Assembly: GCA_014379815.1 (NCBI GenBank)
Contig: JACMLA010000597.1
Span: 1-8,250 of the forward strand
From: Bryobacteraceae bacterium
Lineage (GTDB): Bacteria; Acidobacteriota; Terriglobia; Bryobacterales; Bryobacteraceae
DNA: 8,250 nt
Reading direction: 5' to 3'
Shown here: piece by piece, positions 1-7,038 of the stretch
Layout of the letters: each line of letters begins with the position of its first letter
Position numbering within the stretch: the first letter of the stretch is position 1
Notes under the pieces: model-generated
Databases searched by the model: none
The model's input: the letters and a program-made list of their open reading frames with translations, nothing else
What the model was told of the DNA's origin: nothing
Translations under genes and position numbers: made by a program

Positions 1-185
1 AGCCGGAGGTCCATGAGCACGACATCGGGGCGCACTTCGAGGAATAGCCCAAGTGCCTCGGCTGCCGAAGAGGCCAATCCTACTGTACGCATGTCAGGCT
101 CGGAATCGATGACCGCGCGCAGCCCTTCGAGCAGCATAGGGTGATCGTCCACACAGAGCACGGTAATGACCTCGAGAGTAGTCAA
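1..185 (-). CDS. NarL/FixJ-type response regulator, N-terminal receiver part (partial)
   Basis: This is the start of a response regulator whose C-terminal part, expected to be a LuxR-type HTH, lies beyond the left edge. The 61 visible codons show the receiver fold. Strand beta-1 is followed by the acidic pair in LCVDDHP (about residues 10-16), then LLEGL typical of NarL relatives, and the phosphoacceptor Asp in VVLMDLR near residue 59. It should be phosphorylated by the kinase encoded 59 bases upstream and then act on transcription in the cytoplasm. No ATG fits. A TTG at 185-183 gives MTTLEVITVLCVDD, which keeps the whole first beta strand. A GTG at 161-159 has a better Shine-Dalgarno (GAGG 8 bases ahead) but would trim that strand, so TTG is preferred with reservation. 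The output domain is inferred from the family, not seen. Confidence 0.9.
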   Translation of the reverse strand, partial: MTTLEVITVLCVDDHPMLLEGLRAVIDSEPDMRTVGLASSAAEALGLFLEVRPDVVLMDLR

Positions 186-224
186 ATGCCACCAACCTAA
201 CGTTTTATGCTGTCCTGCGCATCT

Positions 225-234
225 GCCGATCGGC
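225..234. repeat. 10-bp perfect palindrome in the kinase-regulator spacer
   Basis: GCCGATCGGC is its own reverse complement and lies in the 59-base gap (186-244) between the kinase stop and the regulator start. It could be a weak operator or a processing hairpin. Palindromes of this size also arise by chance in GC-rich DNA. On the minus strand an AT-rich CATAAAA (about 203-209) follows it and could serve as a -10 element for separate transcription of the regulator, but no convincing -35 box was seen. Confidence 0.25.
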
Positions 235-244
235 TGGAGTGGGG

Positions 245-3244
245 CTACCTCTTTCGGCTAACGACAGAGACCTCGGTACCGGCCGGGCCACTCGCGATCT
301 TCAGATCCGTTCCGATCCGACGGGCACGTTCCCGCATACCGACTAAGCCAAAGCGACCATTGGTGCTTTGCAGGGCAGAGACAGCATCGAAGCCGCATCC
401 GTTGTCGCGGACCGACAGTGCGGCGGTAGAGCCGGAATACCTGAGGTCGACTATGATCTGACTGCCTCCGCTGTGGCGCTGAGCATTGGTGATCGCTTCC
501 TGGGCAATCAATAGCAGTTCCCGCTCCACCGCCATCTCGAGATCGAACTCCGTCCCGCTCACGCGGCTTTGGACCGGGACGTCTCCGCCCGACCGGGTGG
601 CAAACTCCTTGAGAGTGTCGGCGAGAGACTGACGCCTTCGATCACGGAGGTCCCACACCGCGTGGCGTGCCTCGCGGAGGTATTGTTCCGCCTGGAGTAA
701 TACATGCCTGATCTGCTCGCCGGTGGATTCGGGAGGTTTGCTGTTTTTCGCTATGGCTTCGAGCCGCAGCGTGACTCCGGTGAAGCCTTGCAGCAGAGTA
801 TCGTGCAGGTCGCGGGCGATGCGTTCCCGCTCGGCAAGGACAAGAGCGTGTTCCCGCCGGACCTGCGCGATGCGCCGGCGATAAAGGCTCCACCCTGCGA
901 GCGCCACCAGCGCCAGGCAAACTGCATAAAACCAGAGGCTCTGATAGAACCTCGGAGGCCTGCGAATCGATACGCTGGCGAAGCCGTCCTGCCATGGCCC
1001 GTTTCGCTGCGCCGCTGCGACATGAAAGACGAACCGGCCAGGCGGCAGTTTTGTGTAGATCGCGCTGCGCTGTCCGGAGTCGTCTGTCCATTTCTGTTCG
1101 AGACCTTCGAGCCGGAACCGGAAGCGCTGTTTTTCCGGTAGCGCGAGACTCGAGGATGAAAAACGGAGCTCCAGGCGCTCGACGCCCGCGGGGATCTGGA
1201 TTTCCCGCGAAATGGGCAGGCTGTTGCCGTCGGCCAGGAACTCTTCTATCCTTGCCTCCGGTGGAGTCCGGACGTCTGCACCCTCGGACGGATCCGTTTG
1301 GAGAATGCCACGTTTTGTTGCGATCAGGAGGCTGCCACTTGCAAGCCGGATCGCGCTATGTTCGATCATCGCGACGCCCGCAGCGGTCCCGTCGCCCGGA
1401 TCGAACGTGGTAAGAGGCTGGCCGTCCGCTAACCCTGACAGGGTTGTCCGCAACACCCCTGACGGCCCCGCCGCCAACACGATCCATACCTGCTGTCGGG
1501 AATCCTCCAGCAGCTGGGCTATGCCCTCGTCAGTGACTCCGCCGGGCGACTTCACGACCGACGCTTTGTCATTCCTGACGCGAGACAACCCGACAGGAGA
1601 GCCGACGAGGATGGAACCATCCGACGCCGCCAGCAAACAAGTCACCAGAATGTGCGCTAATCCGTCTTTGACACGCCACGAACGGACCTGGCCATTCTCA
1701 ATGCGGGCCAGACCGGCCCGGGTTCCGATCCAGACACGACCCTGGCGATCCGACGCCAGGCTGGTCACTGCATCGGCTGGCAATCCTGAGCTTGTCGTGA
1801 GCACGCGAGTTACGTTTGTTCCGTCGAATTCTGCGAGGCCGGAACTTGTTCCTATCCAGAGCCGGTTGCCGTCGCCTGCGAGAATTGCACTGACGGCTCC
1901 TGCGGGCAGGCCGTGTTTTCCGTTAATGGAAGTTACCAGGGTATCGCCGCGCCAGATCTCGACGCCTCGGTTCTCTGGCCAGCCGAAGCCCACGGCCAGG
2001 TCGCCGTTCCGGAGCGCAAGCATGGACTGAACAATCTCATCCTTTCCATTCGCTGGGCCATCCGGCGGACGTCGGATCTGCCGGACATTGCTGCCCTCGG
2101 CGCTGCCCTCGGCGCGAAAAACTCCGTCGCGTTGTGTGCTGATCCAGACAGCTCCGTCCTGCGTTTGCGCCAGCGCTAAGGGAGAACGCAATGGCAGAGA
2201 GGCATCCCACGCAGGCCGGAAGAAAGGAGTCCGGCGAAGCCTCGCCAGGCGGCCCGGCATGGCCAGCCAGAGATCTCCTTCCCGATCTTCCAGGATGGAC
2301 GAGACGACATCGCCAGGAAAGCCGTCTTTGGCCTCCAGAGACTCAAACTTGCCTGACGAGTATCGGAACAGGCCGGACTTGCGGACGCCAATCCAAACGG
2401 CTCCGGTGCGATCAGCAGCAAGTGAAAAGATGAGCTCTGAGGGGACCGAATCGTAGTTGGTGTCCACGGTCTTACTGCCGGGTGAGATCGATTGCAGACC
2501 TCGCGTCGACCCGATCCAGATCCGGCCCGATGGGTCGGCACACAAGGACCACACGTTGTTGTCTGCCAGGCTTTCGGCTTTGCCGTAAGGCGTCAGGACA
2601 CCATCTGGCCGGAGGCGAAACAGACCTCCCGGCATCATGCCCAGCCATAGATTTCCGTCAGGGTCGCTCGCCATAGCCCGGATGGTTCCAGCAGGAAGAG
2701 CCTTCGATATGGGATGCTGCTCGAATTTGTCACCTTTTCGGAACCAGAGGCCGCTCCGCTCGATGCCGACCCAGAGCTTGTTACCTCCATCCTCATAGAC
2801 GGACATTACCTGGCGTTCCGGCAGACCCTGCTCCGCACTCCAGGTCTCAAATCTGTCGTTAGAGAAGCGAACGAGTCCGGGCCCTGTGGGAACAAACCAC
2901 AGCGACTTGTCGCGACTCACGACCGTTTTGCGGAAGTAGTCGTTGGTGAGATCGGCTCGGGTCTTGCGGGAGAACAGAGTGAAGCGGTTGCCGTCGAAGC
3001 GAATGATTCCCTTGTCGCCGGTTATCCAGAGATAGCCGTCGGTAGCCTGCGTGACAGAAGTGACTGACTCGGCGGGTAACCCCTGCTCCCGCGCCCAGGT
3101 GTCGATCCGGAGCTGCTTCAGTGTGAGGTCAGCAGAGCGCGGCTGGGCGGAGACAGTGGCCCAAGTGACGAGGCCGAGGCAAATCAGGATCCGCAAAAAG
3201 GCGGCAGCGTCACCTGCTTGAGCTTTCGACCGCCCGGCGGCCAT
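245..3244 (-). CDS. Two-propeller (Reg_prop/Y_Y_Y) sensor histidine kinase, NarL-partner type
   Basis: Membrane-anchored sensor kinase of 999 residues. Order of parts: signal peptide (about 12-33, hydrophobic LRILICLGLVTWATVSA); a periplasmic sensor with 14 recurring blade motifs of the LWIG...G kind between residues 72 and 648, matching two seven-bladed propellers; a Y_Y_Y domain (about 685-762); a single membrane helix (about 770-788); a HisKA_3 dimerisation segment with phosphoacceptor His in RDLHDTLLQG (His about 814); and an ATPase domain with N box (QEAITNAQRHS, about 915-925), DNGCGFD (about 947-953) and GLVGMRERA. Such sensors in Bacteroidota and Acidobacteriota often respond to carbohydrates, but the ligand here is unknown. 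Unlike hybrid HTCS proteins, it has no fused receiver or HTH; the regulator is the separate gene downstream. The ATG at 3244 is preferred over the TTG one codon earlier, because it forms the TGATG overlap with the oxidoreductase stop. Confidence 0.93.
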   Translation of the reverse strand: MAAGRSKAQAGDAAAFLRILICLGLVTWATVSAQPRSADLTLKQLRIDTWAREQGLPAESVTSVTQATDGYLWITGDKGIIRFDGNRFTLFSRKTRADLTNDYFRKTVVSRDKSLWFVPTGPGLVRFSNDRFETWSAEQGLPERQVMSVYEDGGNKLWVGIERSGLWFRKGDKFEQHPISKALPAGTIRAMASDPDGNLWLGMMPGGLFRLRPDGVLTPYGKAESLADNNVWSLCADPSGRIWIGSTRGLQSISPGSKTVDTNYDSVPSELIFSLAADRTGAVWIGVRKSGLFRYSSGKFESLEAKDGFPGDVVSSILEDREGDLWLAMPGRLARLRRTPFFRPAWDASLPLRSPLALAQTQDGAVWISTQRDGVFRAEGSAEGSNVRQIRRPPDGPANGKDEIVQSMLALRNGDLAVGFGWPENRGVEIWRGDTLVTSINGKHGLPAGAVSAILAGDGNRLWIGTSSGLAEFDGTNVTRVLTTSSGLPADAVTSLASDRQGRVWIGTRAGLARIENGQVRSWRVKDGLAHILVTCLLAASDGSILVGSPVGLSRVRNDKASVVKSPGGVTDEGIAQLLEDSRQQVWIVLAAGPSGVLRTTLSGLADGQPLTTFDPGDGTAAGVAMIEHSAIRLASGSLLIATKRGILQTDPSEGADVRTPPEARIEEFLADGNSLPISREIQIPAGVERLELRFSSSSLALPEKQRFRFRLEGLEQKWTDDSGQRSAIYTKLPPGRFVFHVAAAQRNGPWQDGFASVSIRRPPRFYQSLWFYAVCLALVALAGWSLYRRRIAQVRREHALVLAERERIARDLHDTLLQGFTGVTLRLEAIAKNSKPPESTGEQIRHVLLQAEQYLREARHAVWDLRDRRRQSLADTLKEFATRSGGDVPVQSRVSGTEFDLEMAVERELLLIAQEAITNAQRHSGGSQIIVDLRYSGSTAALSVRDNGCGFDAVSALQSTNGRFGLVGMRERARRIGTDLKIASGPAGTEVSVVSRKR

Positions 3245-3246
3245 CA
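3242..3246 (-). promoter_or_regulatory. TGATG stop/start overlap (translational coupling)
   Basis: Read on the minus strand, the oxidoreductase stop TGA (3246-3244) and the kinase ATG (3244-3242) share one A. No Shine-Dalgarno-like purine run is apparent just upstream (the region reads AATAAAGTCACCAGT). Kinase translation therefore probably depends on ribosomes finishing the oxidoreductase. That mechanism is inferred from the arrangement. Confidence 0.6.
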
Positions 3247-4566
3247 ACTGGTGACTTTATTGCTTGCGAAGTCCCAGTTTAGTTTTCGGCCTTCGCGGTA
3301 GGCGGTGTTTGCGAGGTGGGCGGCTCCTGCCGCGGCGTGGCCTTCGGTTGCGTTTTCGCGGCTCGGCTTGCTTTCGCGCACGCTATCTATGAAGAAGTCT
3401 GAATGGTTTGGACCTGCTTCTACCTTGATTTCTTTTGGCGAGGGTCTGTCGCTGTAGAGTCCCCGAGGGTCCGCTGGGTCTACACCCTTGCTTCGTAGAT
3501 AGGCTTCTTTGGCAGCTTTTGGCCAGGCGTACGTTCCGTACATCTGAATGTCTTTATCGACGGAGGCAGCTGTGACCACTATCTTGTCGCGTTCCCATAC
3601 CAGAGTGCCTTCTGTTCCATAAGCAACCAGAGTCGGTGCTGTCGCGTTGCATTTCTGATGGACACAGAGCTGTGCGATGAAGCCTTCGGGATACTCAAAG
3701 ACCGATTCCAGAACATCTGGCACTGTGCGGCCATCCTTCCAGAAGTAGAGGCCACCCTGGGAGACGACCGATTGCGGCGCTCTTACCTGCATCACCTCGT
3801 GCAACGTGGTCAACGCGTGCACGAAGAGATCTGTGGCGACGCCTCCTGAGTACTCCCACCAGCAGCGCCAGCGGAAGAAATGCTCGGCGTTGAAAGGTCG
3901 TTTGGGAGCGGGGCCGAGCCAGCGATCCCAATCGATTGTCTGTGGTGACGCGTCGGGCGGAATCGGATACTTCCAGGCTCCCTGCGCGTCGTCGCGGTAG
4001 TTGGCCATGCGGATCAGACTGACTTTGCCGATCGCTTTCGAGGCCATCAGTTCCTTGACCTTCTGCGCCATCGCTGTCGTCTTGGGATTGCTGCCGATCA
4101 TCACAACCTTGCCCGACTTCTTTTCCGCCGCTATGATCTCCGGACCTTCTTTCAAGTTCCATGTCATGGGCTTCTCGCAGTAGACGTGCTTGCCAGCTTC
4201 CAGAGCTTCGAGTACGATTTTGCGGTGCCAGTGATCCGGTGTGGCGATTACCACAGCGTCTATGTCCTTACGGTTCAGGAGGTCTTCATAACGCTTTGTG
4301 GTGTGTGGCTCTTGCTTAGAGTGGTCTTTACAGAACTCCCTGGCATGCTGCAGGTAGCCGTCGTACAGATCAGCTACAGCCACGAATCGCGAGGCGGGGT
4401 TCTTGCTAAAGTCCTGGAGTAAGCCGCTGCCGCGGATTCCTACTCCGATGAACCCGAGTCCTACCTGGTCGTTCGCTGTAGCAGCTTTGGCTAGCGGAGT
4501 TTCGCCTACGAGCGAATAGACAGCCGCGGCACCGGCGGAGGAAAGAAAGCTTCTGCGCTCAGTCAT
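3244..4566 (-). CDS. Tat-exported Gfo/Idh/MocA-family oxidoreductase
   Basis: Predicted NAD(P)-dependent dehydrogenase of 440 residues, of the glucose-fructose oxidoreductase / inositol dehydrogenase family. The twin-arginine leader has ERRSFLSS at residues 3-10, a hydrophobic alanine-rich stretch, and a likely cut after AKA (about 28). The Rossmann nucleotide-binding loop is GFIGVGIRGSG (38-48), followed by ATPDHWH (108-114) and the signature lysine in CEKP (Lys 132). The C-terminal beta-sheet domain carries SGGVATDLFVH (240-250), whose Asp and His sit where family members place catalytic or substrate residues. The ending HLANTAYREGRKLNWD is typical of Solibacter- and planctomycete-type paralogs. 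Substrate is unknown; a sugar or keto-glycoside is a reasonable inference. It is first in a minus-strand unit with the sensor kinase and regulator. The start has no close Shine-Dalgarno; AGGAAGG lies about 21 bases ahead, too far for usual spacing. The 3' end appears somewhat more AT-rich than the kinase gene. Confidence 0.93.
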   Translation of the reverse strand: MTERRSFLSSAGAAAVYSLVGETPLAKAATANDQVGLGFIGVGIRGSGLLQDFSKNPASRFVAVADLYDGYLQHAREFCKDHSKQEPHTTKRYEDLLNRKDIDAVVIATPDHWHRKIVLEALEAGKHVYCEKPMTWNLKEGPEIIAAEKKSGKVVMIGSNPKTTAMAQKVKELMASKAIGKVSLIRMANYRDDAQGAWKYPIPPDASPQTIDWDRWLGPAPKRPFNAEHFFRWRCWWEYSGGVATDLFVHALTTLHEVMQVRAPQSVVSQGGLYFWKDGRTVPDVLESVFEYPEGFIAQLCVHQKCNATAPTLVAYGTEGTLVWERDKIVVTAASVDKDIQMYGTYAWPKAAKEAYLRSKGVDPADPRGLYSDRPSPKEIKVEAGPNHSDFFIDSVRESKPSRENATEGHAAAGAAHLANTAYREGRKLNWDFASNKVTS

Positions 4567-4631
4567 TTTTGTTTGAAGACTAACACACCTTCCTGACCCG
4601 CGCGGGGCTGATCTGCGATACGCTGGACGGA
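4567..4631. promoter_or_regulatory. Divergent intergenic region with a 10-bp palindrome
   Basis: These 65 bases separate two oppositely transcribed oxidoreductase genes and must carry, or lie close to, promoters for both. A perfect palindrome CCCGCGCGGG is at 4597-4606, near the middle, where a shared repressor or activator could act. For the plus-strand gene a GGACGGA run directly abuts the ATG, which is closer than a usual Shine-Dalgarno. GATACG (4617-4622) could be a poor -10 box, which would leave a very short leader. No convincing -35/-10 pair was found on either strand, so the minus-strand promoter may lie inside the aldo/keto reductase gene. Confidence 0.4.
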
Positions 4632-5606
4632 ATGCAGCGCAGGACTTTCTTCACAGGAGCAGCAGCCGCAAGTCTGGCAGCCGCTCAGAGCACCACAGCA
4701 AGTAAGTTGAAGCCCGGCGACGTGCCGCGGCGTAAGTTCGGAAAGACGGGTGTGGACGTCAGCATCATCGGGCAGGCCGGTGGACGTTTTCCTATGATTT
4801 CCCGCGAGGAAGCGAAAGCAGTCACGCTTCGCGCGTACGAACTTGGTCTGAACTATTTTGACAATGCCCGGCTGTACGGGAACGGCGTCTCGGAAGAAAT
4901 CTACGGCGAGGTTCTGGCGCCCCACCGCAAAGAACTTTTCCTGACGACGAAGTCAGCTTTGTACTCCAGGCAAGGCGCGATGGAGGATCTGGATAAGTCT
5001 CTGAAGGCTTTGCGGACCGACTATGTCGATCTGTGGCAGATTCACCAGGTTGGAGAGATGAAAGAAGTCGAAGAGATCTTTGGACCGAAGGGTTCCATCG
5101 AAGCCTTTGTACAGGCGAAGAAGGACGGCAAAGCGCGCTTCATTGGATTTACCGGACATCGCGATCCGGCTGTGCATCTGGAGATGCTGAAACGCTTCAA
5201 GGATTACGACACGATCCTGATGCCGCTCCACCCGGCTGACCCGCACTACCTGTCGTTCGAGAAGCAAGTCCTGCCGGTGGCAATCGAACGGGGTATGGGC
5301 ATCCAGGGTATGAAGAGCACCGCAAACGCCAAACTCCTTTCGGTAATGGCAGTACGCGATTGCATCCGCTATGTGCTGAGCCAGCCGATTCACTGCCTGG
5401 CTGTCGGCTGCACGACCGTGGGACAGATTGAAGACGACGTGCGGATTGCGAAAGAATTCAAGCCTCTAAATCAGACCGAGTTATCGGTGCTCCAGAAGAA
5501 AGCGAAGGGTGTCTCAGGGGCTGGCCTGGAAGACTGGAAGCGCAGTGAAGAGCGCGCGGATTCCGGTATGACGTATCGTGATGGGCTTGGCCTGATTCAG
5601 GCTTGA
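4632..5606 (+). CDS. Aldo/keto reductase with twin-arginine leader
   Basis: Predicted NAD(P)H-dependent carbonyl reductase of 324 residues, a normal length for a TIM-barrel AKR plus leader. All four residues of the AKR catalytic tetrad are visible: Asp 77 and Tyr 82 in FDNARLYGNG, Lys 107 in FLTTKSAL, and His 138 in DLWQIHQVG. The late segment CIRYVLSQPIHCLAVGCTT (244-262) matches the cofactor-binding end of the barrel. The N-terminus MQRRTFFTGAAAASLAAAQ has a twin-arginine and a short hydrophobic stretch, suggesting Tat export of the folded enzyme. No lipobox and no C-terminal iron-sulfur cysteine cluster were seen. The ATG at 4632 is chosen because it places the twin arginine at residues 3-4. 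It is divergent from the Gfo/Idh/MocA gene, which may act on a related substrate. Substrate is unknown. Confidence 0.92.
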   Translation: MQRRTFFTGAAAASLAAAQSTTASKLKPGDVPRRKFGKTGVDVSIIGQAGGRFPMISREEAKAVTLRAYELGLNYFDNARLYGNGVSEEIYGEVLAPHRKELFLTTKSALYSRQGAMEDLDKSLKALRTDYVDLWQIHQVGEMKEVEEIFGPKGSIEAFVQAKKDGKARFIGFTGHRDPAVHLEMLKRFKDYDTILMPLHPADPHYLSFEKQVLPVAIERGMGIQGMKSTANAKLLSVMAVRDCIRYVLSQPIHCLAVGCTTVGQIEDDVRIAKEFKPLNQTELSVLQKKAKGVSGAGLEDWKRSEERADSGMTYRDGLGLIQA

Positions 5607-5639
5607 TTCAGCTCAGGCTTTGGTTCAGCCTGGGCTGGA
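5607..5639. terminator. Hairpin between convergent genes, probable bidirectional terminator
   Basis: The left arm (5607-5619, TTCAGCTCAGGCT) pairs with the right arm (5627-5639, AGCCTGGGCTGGA) over 13 bp, with two G-T wobbles and a 7-base loop. It begins right after the aldo/keto reductase stop, and its loop and right arm overlap the stop and last codons of the facing kinase gene. It is well placed to end transcripts from both sides. Neither side has a clear T-run, so it is not a textbook intrinsic terminator. A smaller palindrome, GCCTGATTCAGGC, lies just before it at 5590-5602. Confidence 0.5.
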
Positions 5640-7034
5640 ACCGTTGGGTCTGCTGATAGGCAGCAGGATCTGGAAACAGGTGCGACCGGGCTTCGATTCG
5701 AGGCGCAGGTCTCCGTGATGGCGGCGCACAATCTTCTGGACGAAATCCAGGCCAAGCCCGGTTCCCTGCCCCTGTTTCTTCGTAGTGAAGAATGGTTCGA
5801 AGATTTTCTGGCGAAGCTCTTCCGGAATTCCCGGGCCCGTATCCAGAACTTCCACCACGATGCGGTCGAGCCTCACGGTGGTCCGGATGCGAAGCATTTT
5901 CTCTCCGCTGGTATTCTCCATGGCGTCGATTGCGTTGTCAATTAGATTGGTCCAGACTTGGTTCAGCTCGCTGCCATTAGCACAAATCAGAGGCAGTGTC
6001 TTGTCGTAGTCACGCTGGACATCGACGCCACTTCGCCTGATTTTGCTGTCCAGGATACGCAGAGTGTTCTCGATGTCCTTATGGATATCGACCTCCCGCT
6101 CTTTGGACGAATCCATGTAGGAATACTCTTTGATGGCTTTCACGAGGCCGCTGATACGGCCCATGCTGTCCTGAATCTCTTCAGCCAGCCGGTCGAGGGC
6201 GATCAACGAGGCAACGCGTCCAAGAGCTTCCCGCATTACCGGTCCTGTTTGGGAAGCAAAGTCTTTCAGGATCTTTGCATCGAACCCGGCATCGGCGAGT
6301 TCCGGGGCCAGATCCCAGCCGTCCTTCACGCCAAAACCGGATAACAGAGATCCCAATTCATCTTCCCGATCGCTGCGCGTCATTGCGTCCAGACCAACGC
6401 AGCTGCGTGCGTGTGCCAGCGCTTTGGATTCGGCCGTGACGATTGCGGCACGCTGTTGAGGAGTCAGATCCGCAGCCGCGATAGCACAATCGAGATCCCG
6501 CACGCTCACCAGTTTTTCCCGAAGACTGTCGGCCGCACGAGCTGCGGCGGAGGCGGGATTGTTCAACTCGTGGGCCAGCCCCGCGGAGAGCTTGCCGAGG
6601 GCAGCCAGCTTACTTTGCTGGACTTCCGATGCGGTGAAATCCCGGATGCGGTCGGCCATTAGCCGGATCAGCCGGACTTCCAGTTTTGGAAGACGCTCCA
6701 GCATCTCGCCGAATTTTGACTCTTCGATGGATACCGCATGCACGTGACCTACCGCACGCACGGTGAGGAAGAACTTCTCCATACGGGAGTGGGGTAGTTT
6801 CCCGGTAATCTCGCCCGCCTTTGCTATATAGGTGGACCTGTCGTCGGAGCGTCCTTCGACTTCGCCTTCGAGGAGCAGCACGATTCTGTCCGCCGGATCG
6901 CCCTTTGCGGAAATGATTTCCCCGGGCGCAAACCGTGCCTCTATCCCGTTGTCCTCGAACCATTGAAGTTCTTCATCGCTGTAATCCGAAAGCAGGGTAA
7001 TCGAGCGTATTTTTTCAACCAGCGCCGATGCCAT
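5625..7034 (-). CDS. Cyclic-nucleotide-binding-like domain histidine kinase, orphan
   Basis: Soluble kinase of 469 residues with no membrane helix. Residues about 15-125 form a cNMP-binding-type beta barrel ([20 protein letters not shown], then LEGEVEG). The phosphate-binding cassette is atypical: after AGEI the usual Arg before the TVRA strand appears to be replaced by Phe, so cyclic nucleotide binding is doubtful. The H box is [18 protein letters not shown] (His about 155). Roughly 130 residues of helical sequence then precede the usual second helix ([12 protein letters not shown], about 294-305). The ATPase domain follows: N box [16 protein letters not shown] (about 357-372), DTGPG (398-402), FEPFFTTK (412-419) and GTGLGL (424-429). 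The ATG at 7034 is one base past the flavoprotein stop, with a modest GGGA ahead; an upstream in-frame ATG at 7088 would overlap that gene by 53 bases and add no domain. It probably relays the redox or ligand state of its neighbour; its target regulator is not visible. Confidence 0.92.
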   Translation of the reverse strand: MASALVEKIRSITLLSDYSDEELQWFEDNGIEARFAPGEIISAKGDPADRIVLLLEGEVEGRSDDRSTYIAKAGEITGKLPHSRMEKFFLTVRAVGHVHAVSIEESKFGEMLERLPKLEVRLIRLMADRIRDFTASEVQQSKLAALGKLSAGLAHELNNPASAAARAADSLREKLVSVRDLDCAIAAADLTPQQRAAIVTAESKALAHARSCVGLDAMTRSDREDELGSLLSGFGVKDGWDLAPELADAGFDAKILKDFASQTGPVMREALGRVASLIALDRLAEEIQDSMGRISGLVKAIKEYSYMDSSKEREVDIHKDIENTLRILDSKIRRSGVDVQRDYDKTLPLICANGSELNQVWTNLIDNAIDAMENTSGEKMLRIRTTVRLDRIVVEVLDTGPGIPEELRQKIFEPFFTTKKQGQGTGLGLDFVQKIVRRHHGDLRLESKPGRTCFQILLPISRPNGSSPG

Positions 7035-7038
7035 ATCA
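7032..7038 (-). promoter_or_regulatory. TGA-T-ATG junction deciding the kinase start
   Basis: On the minus strand the flavoprotein stop TGA (7038-7036) is followed by one base and then the kinase ATG (7034-7032). GGGA lies roughly 8 bases before the ATG and can act as a modest ribosome site. The spacing supports this ATG over the one at 7088 and suggests co-translation of the pair. Confidence 0.6.

Noticed and set aside
1212..2030. Long plus-strand open frame (272 codons) opposite the propeller kinase
   Set aside because: It is antisense to a gene with clear propeller motifs, its translation is rich in Arg/Ser/Pro with no recognisable domain, and such frames are common opposite GC-rich genes.
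1280..3040. Recurring similar DNA words in the kinase gene as a possible repeat array
   Set aside because: The recurrence comes from protein blade repeats about 42 residues apart that have diverged in sequence; it is not a CRISPR or DNA-level tandem repeat.
3958..4422. Plus-strand frames with hydrophobic translations (for example 4001-4183, 4186-4422)
   Set aside because: They are antisense to conserved parts of the Gfo/Idh/MocA gene, including the CEKP and Rossmann regions, so the hydrophobic look is a by-product of the opposite strand.
4563..4925. Minus-strand open frame of 120 codons that ends in an ATGA overlap with the Gfo/Idh/MocA start
   Set aside because: It lies opposite the aldo/keto reductase, which has its full catalytic tetrad. 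The overlap with the next start is coincidental and the translation shows no known motif.
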